NCBI RefSeq assembly: GCF_024398035.1
Contig: NZ_CP073748.1
Coordinates: forward strand, 2,703,520 to 2,767,519
DNA: 64,000 nucleotides
Source of the DNA: Kordiimonas sp. SCSIO 12603
GTDB lineage: Bacteria; Pseudomonadota; Alphaproteobacteria; Sphingomonadales; Kordiimonadaceae
Reading direction: 5' to 3'
Shown: positions 36,749 through 45,184 of the stretch, piece after piece
Position numbering within the stretch: position 1 is the stretch's first letter
Layout: each line of letters opens with the position of its first letter
The notes under the pieces: generated by a model
Told to the model about the DNA's origin: nothing
The model's input: only the letters and a program-made list of their open reading frames with translations
The model's database searches: none
Translations under genes and position numbers: made by a program

Positions 36749-37117
36749 AAATGGTTCCCCCTCACTGAACTCTAAATATTGAAGTGGGCGTATCAAACTT
36801 AGTAATAGCCCCCCTGTCAACTACAGACCCACCCGCCTTATAACTATAGTTCAATGCACCGTAAGGTGTAACTTTACCAGCTTTGGGGAATAAGGCAGCA
36901 CTATGCATACCCCCATCAAAGATTTAACAGTGAGTGAGCCAAGGAAGAGAACACCCTTTTACGTGGTTTTGGACGGTATAGATGATACTGCCTGCACCAG
37001 TATTTAGGTATTTCACCAAATACTGCTAATTTGTATTGAACTTCAATCCTGTAGAAATATTCAGACAAGAGCCTATAATATGCTCCTTGTACTGATTACC
37101 TACCGAAAGATATCCAA
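36749..37117. other. Intergenic region upstream of the small basic gene
   Basis: 369 bases. A perfect -10 hexamer TATAAT is at 37074-37079, 39 bases before the ATG of the small basic gene; no convincing -35 partner was found. A 34-codon reading frame at 36903-37007 has an AAGG seven bases before its ATG but nothing else supports it. Nothing else was recognised. Confidence 0.5.
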
Positions 37118-37285
37118 ATGGCACTAAGCGAAGGCCAGAAGAAACGGAAAGCAAAAAAAGCGGTGAAAGGCGTTAAATCTCGCCCTACAGCGCGCCAGGC
37201 ACGCGCGCGTCTAAAAGCGAACAGCGTTTCAAAATCCCGACAAAGTGAACACGGTGGCCGCGCGCATAGAAGACGGAATGACTAA
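37118..37285 (+). CDS. Small highly basic 55-residue protein, unknown
   Basis: 55 residues, MALSEGQKKRKAKKAVKGVKS and so on, with roughly two-fifths Lys and Arg and no hydrophobic core. GAAAGA upstream is a weak ribosome site, and a perfect -10 TATAAT lies about 40 bases upstream. Its stop codon is one base from the end of the convergent membrane gene, the same close packing seen in several gene pairs nearby. It may bind nucleic acid or a ribosome, by composition only. No name can be given. Confidence 0.55.
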   Translation: MALSEGQKKRKAKKAVKGVKSRPTARQARARLKANSVSKSRQSEHGGRAHRRRND

Positions 37286-37286
37286 A

Positions 37287-37520
37287 TCACTTTAATTTAC
37301 TATCTCGCTCCCTCACTACTCGGCGAATATATAAAAACTCATACACAGCAAATATCAAAATAATCAACGTCACACCAATAACGACAGCCAGATCGTAAAA
37401 ACCGTTTAAACGCCATTCCCAATAAATATTTCTTAGTGTTGGCCCCCAAATAATCGCCAATACCAACACAATACCGATTGTCACTATATGAACGATAAAT
37501 TCTTTCACAAATTCCCCCAT
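37287..37520 (-). CDS. Small two-helix membrane protein, unknown
   Basis: 77 residues from the ATG at 37520 (MGEFVKEFIVHIVTIGIVLVL). Two hydrophobic segments (about 9-28 and 45-65) are followed by a basic C-terminal tail ending RRVVRERDSKLK. The longer reading to 37589 is less likely as it adds an unrelated segment. It is not recognisable and the call is weak. Convergent with the small basic gene, one base apart. Confidence 0.45.
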   Translation of the reverse strand: MGEFVKEFIVHIVTIGIVLVLAIIWGPTLRNIYWEWRLNGFYDLAVVIGVTLIILIFAVYEFLYIRRVVRERDSKLK

Positions 37521-37655
37521 TAATATCCAATATTTTGAACCTATAGCATACCAAGAGCAACGAACACCCGAGAGTTCCCTTAATGCCAAACATGTGTATT
37601 TCTGCGGGGTTCAGGGAAATGTTACAAGATTTCCGGAAAAAAATGCATTTTTGAC

Positions 37656-37683
37656 TTGGCAGCAGATTTTTTTTGAGTATAAA
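37656..37683 (+). promoter_or_regulatory. Promoter of the tRNA-Asn pair
   Basis: TTGGCA (37656-37661), 16 bases, TATAAA (37678-37683), five of six matches to each consensus. The first tRNA-Asn begins 44 bases after the -10 element. A TTGACT at 37651 is a less well-spaced alternative -35. Confidence 0.65.
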
Positions 37684-37726
37684 AGCCTCCACACAGCGAC
37701 GGGCAACCGCTGCTGTTGAAAGATGA

Positions 37727-37802
37727 TCCGCCTTAGCTCAGTTGGTAGAGCAAATGACTGTTAATCATTGGGTCGCTGGTTCGAGCCCAGCAGGCGGAGC
37801 CA
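37727..37802 (+). tRNA. tRNA-Asn (GTT), copy 1
   Basis: Acceptor TCCGCCT pairs with AGGCGGA, anticodon loop CTGTTAA gives GTT, and CCA is encoded at 37800-37802. The mature sequence is identical to the copy at 37858. Followed at 37810-37835 by a ten-pair hairpin (GGGCTTGGGA and TCCCGAGCCC, one G-U) without a long T-run, which may partly terminate or be processed. Confidence 0.96.
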
Positions 37803-37809
37803 AATTTCA

Positions 37810-37835
37810 GGGCTTGGGATTAATTTCCCGAGCCC
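37810..37835 (+). terminator. Hairpin between the two tRNA-Asn genes
   Basis: GGGCTTGGGA, six-base loop TTAATT, TCCCGAGCCC; ten pairs with one G-U. Lacks a strong T-run, so it is more likely an inter-tRNA spacer structure than a full terminator. Confidence 0.5.
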
Positions 37836-37857
37836 ACTTTAAAAACTAAATCGATGA

Positions 37858-37933
37858 TCCGCCTTAGCTCAGTTGGTAGAGCAAATGACTGTTAATCATT
37901 GGGTCGCTGGTTCGAGCCCAGCAGGCGGAGCCA
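37858..37933 (+). tRNA. tRNA-Asn (GTT), copy 2
   Basis: Identical to the copy 131 bases upstream in all 76 positions, including the encoded CCA at 37931-37933. Both are preceded by GATGA. Probably co-transcribed with copy 1 from the promoter at 37656-37683. Confidence 0.96.
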
Positions 37934-37939
37934 ATATCA

Positions 37940-37975
37940 GAAAGCTGCGATTTATTTCGCGGCTTTCGTTGTTTT
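37940..37975 (+). terminator. Terminator after the tRNA-Asn pair
   Basis: GAAAGCTGCG, eight-base loop, CGCGGCTTTC (one G-U) followed by GTTGTTTTT. This ends the tRNA-Asn transcript; the AraC-family gene converges from the right, ending at 37983. Confidence 0.8.
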
Positions 37976-37982
37976 TAAGCCC

Positions 37983-38966
37983 CTATCCTACCGCAAACCG
38001 TTTTTTATATTCCCCTGGTGTAAGCCCAACGATTTTCTGAAACAGTTTCCTGAAGGCGCTTGGGTCTTCATATCCCACCTTCCAGGCGATCTGGTTAAAT
38101 GGCAATACAGACTGCTCAAGAAACCCGCGTGCTTTGTTCACCCGCAAAAGCTGGATATACGCAGTTGGTTTGTGTGTAGTAGCCTTATGAAAACGGCGCA
38201 AAAATGTACGCTCCCCAAGCTCTGCCATATCAGCTAGTGTTTTCACGGAAAAAGTTTCCTTATAATGAGCCTGCAACCAATGCTGTACTTTCAGCACAGC
38301 TGAATCGCCGTGATCAAATCGTGGCATAAAGCCACTATAATAGCGCTGTTCTCGGCCTGATGGATCAACAAGGAAGAACTTGGCAACTTCCAGCATAACA
38401 GCAGCCCCCATAAACTGCTCAATCAACCTTAGTCCAAGATCAACCCACGCCATCACGCCGCCTGCCGTGATTATCTCACCATCCTCAACCAGCAATTTCT
38501 CAATTTGCAGATCTACATCAGGATGTGCCTTCAAAAACTCTTCTCTGAGAATCCAGTGGGTAGTGGCTCTTCGGCCTTTCAGTAACCCTGCCTCCGCCAA
38601 TACAAAAGCCCCTGCACAAATGGAACTGATAAGCGCTCCCCCCTTATGCTGAGCTCTAATCCAGTCATTCTGTATATCCATCGGTGTATTGGCAGCATCT
38701 TCGGACAATCGCGGCGGCACAATAAGCGCTGATAACTGACTTGGGGCTTGCCCTTCAGATATATAACCGCACTTCAACTCACCTGTTTCCAAATTGACAA
38801 GCCAGTGGCAGACCTGAAACTTCCGTTTTGTATCCGGCATTTGTTCTAAAACAATATTGTTAGCGGCGCCGAACAAGTCAGTAAGCCCATACAGAGAAGA
38901 AAGCTGGGAACCTGGATAATTCAACAACCCAATCGGGATAATGTCTACGTCAGAACTAATTGTCAC
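37983..38966 (-). CDS. GlxA-type transcriptional regulator (DJ-1/PfpI domain plus AraC DNA-binding domain)
   Basis: 327 residues. The N-terminal two-thirds resemble DJ-1/PfpI-type folds (IDFSSICAGAFVLAEAGLLKGRRATTHW contains the nucleophile-elbow Cys in SSICAG). The C-terminal pair of helix-turn-helix motifs (FSVKTLADMAELGERTFLRRFHKATTHKP and QIAWKVGYEDPSAFRKLFQKIVGLTP) is AraC type. GlxA-like regulators often control amino-acid or choline metabolism genes; the effector is not known here. It diverges from an NTF2-like gene 92 bases away, a likely target. Confidence 0.88.
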   Translation of the reverse strand: MTISSDVDIIPIGLLNYPGSQLSSLYGLTDLFGAANNIVLEQMPDTKRKFQVCHWLVNLETGELKCGYISEGQAPSQLSALIVPPRLSEDAANTPMDIQNDWIRAQHKGGALISSICAGAFVLAEAGLLKGRRATTHWILREEFLKAHPDVDLQIEKLLVEDGEIITAGGVMAWVDLGLRLIEQFMGAAVMLEVAKFFLVDPSGREQRYYSGFMPRFDHGDSAVLKVQHWLQAHYKETFSVKTLADMAELGERTFLRRFHKATTHKPTAYIQLLRVNKARGFLEQSVLPFNQIAWKVGYEDPSAFRKLFQKIVGLTPGEYKKRFAVG

Positions 38967-39058
38967 TTTTAAACCTTATAAAGTCAAAAACGCCAATTTC
39001 GACTGTGCGCTCATTCATATACTCTGTCCAGAACAAAGCAGCCTTATGGAGAGAAAAA

Positions 39059-39436
39059 ATGACAGAAAAAGAAAAACAGGCAGTACTTGATGCCGTACAA
39101 ATCGCCAGCGAAAAATGGAAAAATGCATTCAACAGCGGTAATGCAGCTAGTTGTGCCGCAGCTTACGAAGAAAATGCAATCATGAATGCCAAACCTTTCG
39201 GCACCTTCAAAGGCCGATCTGAAATTCAGGCTTTCTGGGAAAAGCTAATCGCAGACGGCTTTTCTGACGTTGAATATATTGAGCCCGAACTTGAAGTACG
39301 TGATGCATCATCCGCTGTCCTAAAGTCTGGCTGGCGTATGAACAATGCACATGGCGTTATAACCAATGAATTATGGGTGATTCAAAATGATGGCACAGCC
39401 CTTCTTCGAGAAGATGATTTTGAAGCACAGGGTTAA
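39059..39436 (+). CDS. NTF2-like (SnoaL/DUF4440-type) fold protein
   Basis: 125 residues from the ATG at 39059, with GGAG nine bases upstream; the longer reading to 38960 overlaps the regulator and lacks a ribosome site. WKNAFNSGNAASCAAAYEENAIMNAKPFGTFKGRSEIQAFW has the cone-fold pattern of DUF4440/SnoaL proteins, often small-molecule binding or isomerase-like. No catalytic residues are certain. It faces the GlxA-type regulator and may be controlled by it. Confidence 0.7.
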   Translation: MTEKEKQAVLDAVQIASEKWKNAFNSGNAASCAAAYEENAIMNAKPFGTFKGRSEIQAFWEKLIADGFSDVEYIEPELEVRDASSAVLKSGWRMNNAHGVITNELWVIQNDGTALLREDDFEAQG

Positions 39437-39445
39437 CAACAAAAT

Positions 39446-39468
39446 GGCCTTTACCAAGTGTAAAGGCC
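39446..39468 (+). terminator. Hairpin after the NTF2-like gene
   Basis: GGCCTTTAC, five-base loop, GTAAAGGCC: a perfect nine-pair stem ten bases past the stop. On the plus strand no T-run follows, so termination may be Rho-assisted; on the minus strand ATTTTGTTG follows. Confidence 0.6.
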
Positions 39469-39608
39469 CAAATACGCGCCAAAAGTGCAACAGTGTGTAA
39501 CAATTAGGCACCAAAATCACAGTTTCCGCTTGTTTGTGCCCCATTTCTTAGCTACTCAGACACTTGTATTTGTTAGTTTTCCTAAAAATTTGAATGTGAG
39601 ATTTGGCT

Positions 39609-40739
39609 ATGCGCAAAATCCTGCTGCCTTTGCTGGCTTCCACAATGAGCATTTCAGCTTTTGCTGAAGAAGATAACCACTTTTATGCAGGTGTAGAATT
39701 TGGTATTTCCACCGCGCTTAAAAGTAACCTAACAGGTGAAGACCTTACTCTCCGTGCAGACAAGCACTGGGGTCGTAACGGTGGTCTGTTTATCGGTAAA
39801 AAAATCGATAAAACACGGTTCGAGTTCGAATATATGATCCGCAGCAATACTGTGGACTCATTTGTGGTTGAAGATTCTAATCTTCCTGCCTTCCCTGAGC
39901 GTCGTCAGCTGAATGGTGCTGGCCGCCAGAAAACATCAAGCCTCATGGTTAATGCATGGCGCACTTTTGCAACGTGGCATAAATGGGACTTAGACGCAGG
40001 CTTCGGTTTCGGTGTGGCTAGAACTCGCCTGGATAATATTCGCCAAGGCGCTAATAATTTTGTTGATGGTAGCGACTGGGCTCCAGCTGTTCAGGCAATG
40101 GTTCAAGCTTCTTACCCTATGGGTAAAGGTGCGAACTTCTCACTTGGTTACCGCCTATTCCGCGCGTTTAAAGCAGAATATGACACACCAAACGGTGAAT
40201 TTTCGCACCGTGCTCGCAGCAATGAATTCTTTGCTCGCCTTAGCTGGAAGTTTGGTAGTAGCTCATCCGCGCCAAGAACAAAGCCCGCAACTGCAGCTCC
40301 TGTAGCACAGCCGGCTGCACCTGCTCCAACACCAGTTGAAACTAAGCCCGTTACACAAGTACCAGAAAAGCCGCTGACAGCACCAAAACCTGCTGAACTA
40401 CCGCTTCCTGGTCCATATATTGTTTACTTTGATTTCGATAAATCAAACGTATCAGCACGCGGCATGAGCACAATCTCGGAAGCAGCCGAAGCTTTCCGTA
40501 ACTTTAAAGCTGTAGAGATCAAAACAACAGGTAAAGCAGACCGCGCAGGTAATTCAGCATATAATGTGAAGCTTGCTGAACGCCGCACAGCAGCTGTTCG
40601 CGCAGCTCTTATCCGTGAGGGTGTACCTGCGAATAAGATTGACGTTCGTTCAACAGGCGAAAACGAACCACGTGTACCAACTGCTGACGGTGTGCGTGAG
40701 CAGGAAAACCGTGTTGTAGTGATCGTACTTGTTCGCTAA
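39609..40739 (+). CDS. Outer-membrane protein with beta-barrel and OmpA C-terminal domain
   Basis: 376 residues from the ATG at 39609 (MRKILLPLLASTMSISAFAEE); signal peptide, then an eight-stranded-barrel region of about 190 residues, a Pro/Ala/Lys-rich linker (about 215-260) and an OmpA-like peptidoglycan-binding domain (YFDFDKSNVSARG ... NVKLAERRTAAVRAALIREGVPANKI). The usual GHTD element reads GKAD here; the other Asp and Arg that hold diaminopimelate seem present. Such proteins anchor the outer membrane to the wall. Not linked to a transport operon. Confidence 0.88.
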   Translation: MRKILLPLLASTMSISAFAEEDNHFYAGVEFGISTALKSNLTGEDLTLRADKHWGRNGGLFIGKKIDKTRFEFEYMIRSNTVDSFVVEDSNLPAFPERRQLNGAGRQKTSSLMVNAWRTFATWHKWDLDAGFGFGVARTRLDNIRQGANNFVDGSDWAPAVQAMVQASYPMGKGANFSLGYRLFRAFKAEYDTPNGEFSHRARSNEFFARLSWKFGSSSSAPRTKPATAAPVAQPAAPAPTPVETKPVTQVPEKPLTAPKPAELPLPGPYIVYFDFDKSNVSARGMSTISEAAEAFRNFKAVEIKTTGKADRAGNSAYNVKLAERRTAAVRAALIREGVPANKIDVRSTGENEPRVPTADGVREQENRVVVIVLVR

Positions 40740-40763
40740 GCCGCAACAACCAATCATTTTTGA

Positions 40764-40792
40764 AAAGGGATAGCCAAGCTATCCCTTTTTTT
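40764..40792 (+). terminator. Terminator of the OmpA-like gene
   Basis: AAAGGGATAGC, CAA loop, GCTATCCCTTT, followed by a T-run. Confidence 0.85.
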
Positions 40793-40932
40793 ATGCCTTC
40801 CCGACAAACTGCTTTAGCAGGCCTTTCAATCAAATCCATGTGTATTTATTTGTAATCGCTGCGGGTTTAGTCTTGCGAAATATTGCAATTACGTTAACCC
40901 TAGCGATCTGATTTTTCGGGGAAGGGACAAAA

Positions 40933-42177
40933 ATGTTAAAAACTTGGTTCGAAATCACGCTCTGGAAGCGAATCTTAGGTGCTCTCGTACTTGGTGCGGT
41001 TGTTGGTAGCATCTGGGGTGAAGGTGCAGGCAGCATTCGCTGGATTGGTGATGTTTTCATCAACCTTATCCGCATGATTGTTGTACCACTGGTGTTCGTT
41101 ACACTGGTATCCGGCCTTATCGCCATGGGTGACCCTAAGAAACTAGGCTCACTAGGCTTTAAAACGCTGGCGCTTTATATCGGCACCACCGCTTTTGCGA
41201 TTGTTATTGGCCTAACAATGGCAACGATTATTGAACCAGGCACAGGTGTTAGCTTCGCAGGCGCTGAACCACGTGAGATTCAAGCAGCACAGTCCCTTCA
41301 GGAACGCCTGATTGGTATTATCCCTCAAAACCCGGTAGCAGCGCTTGCCAGCGGCAATATGCTTTCCATCATCTTCTTCGCTATCTTCTTTGGCGCCGCA
41401 CTTCTGATGGTTGGCGAAAAAGGTAAACCTATTGCCAGCATTATTGATGCAGGCTCAGAGGTAATGCTGAAGATGACCCACATGGTAATGGAAGTAGCAC
41501 CCTTTGGTGTATTTGCCCTTATCTCTTTCGTGGTCGGCAATGGCGGTATTAGCCAACTTCTAAACGTGCTGCCCCTTGTTGGCGCTTTTATAGCGGGATG
41601 CGCTTTACATCTGATTATTACCCACGGCGGCTTAATGAAGTTTGTGCTCAAACTTTCACCAGTGAAATTCTTCAAAGGCGCTGTTGATGCACAAATGGTT
41701 GCTTTTTCAACTTCATCCAGCTCTGCCACTCTTCCAGTAACCATGAGTGTTGCTGAAAACAACATGGGTATTAAGCCGCCTGTTGCTTCTTCAGTGCTAC
41801 CACTTGGTTCCACTATCAATATGGATGGTACTGCGCTTTATGTTGGTATTGTTGCTGTATTTGCAGCGCAGGCGCTGGGGATCAGCCTCGGGCTAACTGA
41901 ATATGCGCTTATCGCACTCACCACAACGCTTGTATCTATTGGTACAGCGGCTGTACCTTCTGCATCCCTCTTCCTGCTTGCAGCTGTGATGGATGTAATC
42001 GGTGTAGACGGCGCGCAAACTGCTATCATCGTTGGTTTCCTATTCCCCTTTGACCGCCCGCTCGATATGATGCGGACAGTTGTAAACGTAACAGGTGACT
42101 TGTCTGTATCCACCGCTGTAGCGAAATGGGAAGGCGAGTTTGACGAAGAAGCCTTTAACGCAGACAACGTAGAATAA
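40933..42177 (+). CDS. Dicarboxylate/amino acid:cation symporter (DAACS family)
   Basis: 414 residues with eight membrane helices and two re-entrant loops. The hairpin motif STSSSSATLPVTM and NMDGTALYV near residues 258-310 are the ion and substrate-binding signatures of GltP/DctA/GltPh. It imports dicarboxylates or glutamate/aspartate with sodium or protons. It has a good ribosome site (GAAGGGACAAAA). Ends with a strong terminator at 42219-42250. Confidence 0.93.
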   Translation: MLKTWFEITLWKRILGALVLGAVVGSIWGEGAGSIRWIGDVFINLIRMIVVPLVFVTLVSGLIAMGDPKKLGSLGFKTLALYIGTTAFAIVIGLTMATIIEPGTGVSFAGAEPREIQAAQSLQERLIGIIPQNPVAALASGNMLSIIFFAIFFGAALLMVGEKGKPIASIIDAGSEVMLKMTHMVMEVAPFGVFALISFVVGNGGISQLLNVLPLVGAFIAGCALHLIITHGGLMKFVLKLSPVKFFKGAVDAQMVAFSTSSSSATLPVTMSVAENNMGIKPPVASSVLPLGSTINMDGTALYVGIVAVFAAQALGISLGLTEYALIALTTTLVSIGTAAVPSASLFLLAAVMDVIGVDGAQTAIIVGFLFPFDRPLDMMRTVVNVTGDLSVSTAVAKWEGEFDEEAFNADNVE

Positions 42178-42218
42178 GCTTAATCTAGCAAAACTGCGGT
42201 TTTTGGTTTAAAAGTTCG

Positions 42219-42250
42219 GCGCTGGGTGCTATAGGCACCCGGCGTTTTTA
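42219..42250 (+). terminator. Terminator of the symporter gene
   Basis: GCTGGGTGC, loop TATAG, GCACCCGGC (one U-G pair) followed by GTTTTTATT. Confidence 0.8.
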
Positions 42251-42289
42251 TTGGCTAAGAGCCAATTCCAGAGAATTTACGAGTATAAG

Positions 42290-42985
42290 ATGTCGACGAA
42301 GAAAAAAGCTGTAGTTCTGCTTTCCGGCGGGCTTGATAGCGCAACGGTTGTTGCAATCGCAAAAGATCAAGGGTTTGATGTACATGCCCTTTCCTTCAGT
42401 TATGGCCAGCGTCATAGCGTGGAATTAACTGCGGCTGATAATGTAGCAAAGCATCTGGGTGTGGTGGAACATAAAACCGCCAATCTTGATCTGCGCACCT
42501 TCGGTGGCAGTGCTCTCACAGATGATATCGATGTGCCGAAAGACCGCGAAGAAGAAACCATGGAAGAAGATATCCCGGTAACATACGTGCCGGCCCGTAA
42601 TACCATCTTCTTGTCCTTCGCCCTTGCATACGCGGAAGTGGTTGGTGCCAAAGATATCTTCATCGGCGTAAACGCGCTTGATTACAGTGGGTATCCTGAT
42701 TGCCGCCCGGAATATATTGAAGCGTACCAAACCATGGCGCGCCTTGCGACTAAAGCCGGCGTAACGGAAGAGGAACAACTTCATATCCGTACCCCGCTCC
42801 TTGAAATGAGCAAAGCAGATATCGTAACTGTCGGCACCAAGCTAGGTGTAGATTATGCCATGACCATCAGTTGTTATGACCCGAACGACAAAGGCGAAGC
42901 CTGCGGCCACTGTGACAGCTGCATCTTACGCAAAAAAGGCTTCCGCGAGGCGGAGCTGGACGACCCAACCCGCTATCAGGCATAA
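42290..42985 (+). CDS. queC: 7-cyano-7-deazaguanine synthase QueC
   Basis: 231 residues from the ATG at 42290. The ATP-pyrophosphatase P-loop is [10 protein letters not shown]; the zinc-binding [14 protein letters not shown] is at the C-terminus (about 205-218). QueC makes preQ0 from carboxydeazaguanine, a step toward queuosine in tRNA. An upstream in-frame stretch to 42251 is not needed. queE follows seven bases later. Confidence 0.95.
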   Translation: MSTKKKAVVLLSGGLDSATVVAIAKDQGFDVHALSFSYGQRHSVELTAADNVAKHLGVVEHKTANLDLRTFGGSALTDDIDVPKDREEETMEEDIPVTYVPARNTIFLSFALAYAEVVGAKDIFIGVNALDYSGYPDCRPEYIEAYQTMARLATKAGVTEEEQLHIRTPLLEMSKADIVTVGTKLGVDYAMTISCYDPNDKGEACGHCDSCILRKKGFREAELDDPTRYQA

Positions 42986-42992
42986 TTTCCAT

Positions 42993-43628
42993 ATGGTCTA
43001 TACAGTCAAAGAAATGTTTTACACCCTGCAAGGGGAAGGCGCACAAGCAGGCAAGCCCGCTGTGTTCTGTCGTTTCGCTGGCTGTAATCTGTGGACAGGG
43101 CTTGAACGTGACCGCCCAAAAGCCATCTGCCAATTCTGCGATACGGATTTCGTAGGCACAGACGGTGAAGGCGGCGGTAAATTCAAAACACCAGAAGAGC
43201 TCGCCCAAGCTGTGCTTAACGCGTGGACAGGGGACAAGAGCGGTACACCACTTGTGGTTTGCACTGGCGGTGAACCCCTCCTCCAGCTTGATAAGCCGCT
43301 TGTGGATGCTTTCCATACGCTTGGTATTGAGATTGCGGTAGAGAGCAACGGCACCGTTGAACCGCCCGAAGGCATCGATTGGCTTTGTATCAGTCCTAAA
43401 ATTGGCTCGGAGCTTATTGTAACCAAGGGTCAGGAACTTAAACTGGTTTACCCACAGGATGGCGGGGAGCCAGAGCAGTTCGAGCATATGGAATTCGAAA
43501 ACTTCTTCCTGCAGCCTATGGATAGCCCTGAGCAGATGGAAAACACAGCCCGCGCTGTGGATTACTGTAAAGCTCACCCCAAGTGGCGCTTAAGTGTGCA
43601 GAGCCACAAATATATCAATATCCCTTAA
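42993..43628 (+). CDS. queE: 7-carboxy-7-deazaguanine synthase QueE
   Basis: 211 residues from the ATG at 42993 (MVYTVKEMFYTLQGEG). Radical-SAM cysteines are spread as CRFAGCNLW then CQFCDTDF, the long-gap cluster of QueE. FCLEGEP-type LVVCTGGEPLLQL is the SAM-binding GGE motif. QueE makes the carboxydeazaguanine that QueC turns into preQ0. The longer frame to 42876 overlaps queC and is not real. queD is not in the window. The stop is one base from the convergent hydrolase gene. Confidence 0.94.
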   Translation: MVYTVKEMFYTLQGEGAQAGKPAVFCRFAGCNLWTGLERDRPKAICQFCDTDFVGTDGEGGGKFKTPEELAQAVLNAWTGDKSGTPLVVCTGGEPLLQLDKPLVDAFHTLGIEIAVESNGTVEPPEGIDWLCISPKIGSELIVTKGQELKLVYPQDGGEPEQFEHMEFENFFLQPMDSPEQMENTARAVDYCKAHPKWRLSVQSHKYINIP

Positions 43629-43629
43629 A

Positions 43630-44517
43630 TTACCTATGCCAATCGCCCTCAATGGCTTCCTTGATGTAATTCACCACCAAATCAGGGGCTTCCATAGGAA
43701 TAAAGTGGGATAAATCAGTTAAATGCACATCTCGCCCAGTTTGAAAAGCATCTGATAGCTTGGACCATGTGGGAGACACTGAAAACGAAAGTGGGTTACC
43801 AAACAAACCAGCGGTACGGGCGCGCAGTATAGTTGCCGGGGCTTTTACTCGCCCAAGCGCATTATGAATTACTTTCCCATTATGGTTCAAATAGATCTGC
43901 ACTTCATGCAGAGGAGAACAAGCAAGTTTATAAACGCCTTTTTCATCAGGACCTAACAGAGCGTGTGCGCAGTAATCTTTAAGAACTCTGTCTTCCCAGT
44001 ATTTAAAGGGTGCGCGCTTTTTATAGCGCTGATACATGGATTCTGAGCTGTCCCATTCTGTACGCCTACGGCTGACAGGGTGTTTCTCTGGCTTCATGAA
44101 ACCGTTCGCTAATCCCAGTATTTTATACATAGTCCGCGACATGATAACTGGATCAAGCAGAACAAGCTCCTTCACTCGTTCTGGCATATCAGCGGCAGCC
44201 ACTGTCGCTAAATATCCACCAATAGAGTGGCCACTAAGTACGGCATTCTTTATATCCAGTTTTTCCAATACGCCCTTGATATCGTCAGCCATTGTCGGCC
44301 AATCAACCTTGCCTTCCTTTGAGCTTTCACCATGAAAACGGAGATCAACCACATAAATATGCTGGTCTGGAAGTTGCTCAGCAACATAATCCCAACAGCG
44401 GCTGTGAAAGCCGGTAGCGTGCAAAAGAACAACAGGATCGCCCTCGCCCTGCCATTCCCAAACATTCAGGCGTGCTCCATCCACATCAACAAAATGCTGA
44501 ACTGGCCCGTTTCTCAT
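43630..44517 (-). CDS. Alpha/beta-hydrolase
   Basis: 295 residues. The oxyanion/entry region VVLLHATGFHSRCWDYV, the nucleophile GHSIGGYLAT, and the catalytic His in DLSHFIPMEAPDLV are present. The family includes esterases, haloperoxidases and lactonases; the substrate cannot be told from sequence. Located between the queCE and queF genes but on the other strand from queCE, so co-function is uncertain. Confidence 0.85.
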   Translation of the reverse strand: MRNGPVQHFVDVDGARLNVWEWQGEGDPVVLLHATGFHSRCWDYVAEQLPDQHIYVVDLRFHGESSKEGKVDWPTMADDIKGVLEKLDIKNAVLSGHSIGGYLATVAAADMPERVKELVLLDPVIMSRTMYKILGLANGFMKPEKHPVSRRRTEWDSSESMYQRYKKRAPFKYWEDRVLKDYCAHALLGPDEKGVYKLACSPLHEVQIYLNHNGKVIHNALGRVKAPATILRARTAGLFGNPLSFSVSPTWSKLSDAFQTGRDVHLTDLSHFIPMEAPDLVVNYIKEAIEGDWHR

Positions 44518-44600
44518 TCATGTCTCTCCCCAAAGAAAAAGGCAACCAGCGGTGCCGATTGCCTATAATCAATTAGACTGATCTTTATAATTTCAAGCCT

Positions 44601-45071
44601 CTAACCACGGCCACGATATGTAGGTACACCTTGCTCTGGCACCCAAACATCTTCTGGTGCTTTACCTGTCTGGTAGAAAACATCAATTGGAATACCGCCA
44701 CGTGGGTACCAATATCCGCCGAAGCGCAACCATTTCGGTTTCATTTCTTCCACAAGGCGCTCTGCAATACCTACCGTACAATCTTCGTGAAAAGCGGCGT
44801 GATTACGGAAAGACTGCAGGAAAAGCTTCAAAGATTTGCTTTCAACCAGTTTTTCATCCGGCACATAATCAAGAACCAAGTGGGCAAAATCCGGTTGGCC
44901 TGTCACCGGGCAAAGGCTTGTGAATTCAGGGCATGTAAAACGCACCAGATAGTTCGTGCCTTTACGTGGGTTTTCTACATACTCAAGAACCGCTTCTTCA
45001 GGGTTTTGCGGCGCGGCACCTTGCTTTCCAAGTTGATCGAGGCCTTCGTAAATACTCTTGCTCATTTTCAT
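44601..45071 (-). CDS. queF: NADPH-dependent 7-cyano-7-deazaguanine reductase QueF
   Basis: 156 residues, short (type I) Que[29 protein letters not shown] has the catalytic Cys of the T-fold enzyme, and [19 protein letters not shown] follows. QueF reduces preQ0 to preQ1 for queuosine synthesis. A second ATG two codons downstream (45065) is an alternative start. It is about 1 kb from queCE, separated by the hydrolase gene. Confidence 0.95.
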   Translation of the reverse strand: MKMSKSIYEGLDQLGKQGAAPQNPEEAVLEYVENPRKGTNYLVRFTCPEFTSLCPVTGQPDFAHLVLDYVPDEKLVESKSLKLFLQSFRNHAAFHEDCTVGIAERLVEEMKPKWLRFGGYWYPRGGIPIDVFYQTGKAPEDVWVPEQGVPTYRGRG

Positions 45072-45155
45072 TCCTGTAATCTGAAAACATTCTTAGGCAC
45101 AGCCTATGCGCCTAGTTTTTCCTTGTGTCAAAACAATTCTCTAATCCACGCCTCA

Positions 45156-45184
45156 CTTGAATAAATTTGGTATCGCCCCCATCT
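45156..45184 (+). promoter_or_regulatory. Sigma-32 (RpoH) type heat-shock promoter of hspQ
   Basis: CTTGAA (45156-45161), 15 bases, CCCCATCT (45177-45184), an exact match to CTTGAA and CCCCATnT. Transcription would start near 45191, leaving a 150-base leader before hspQ. No competing sigma-70 promoter of this quality was seen here. Confidence 0.7.

Noticed and set aside
36903-37007. 34-codon frame MHTPIKDLTVSEPRK with an AAGG upstream
   Set aside because: Too short and without family, promoter or conservation evidence; left as a remark in the intergenic entry.
42180-42289. PreQ1-type riboswitch before queC
   Set aside because: The bases CTAGCAAAACTG look slightly like a preQ1 core, but the conserved A-rich tail and pseudoknot partner are missing, and a terminator of the upstream gene occupies the region.
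42876-42992. Extended queE start inside queC
   Set aside because: It overlaps the CGHCDSC part of queC and would add about 39 residues with no homology; the ATG at 42993 is the family-like start.
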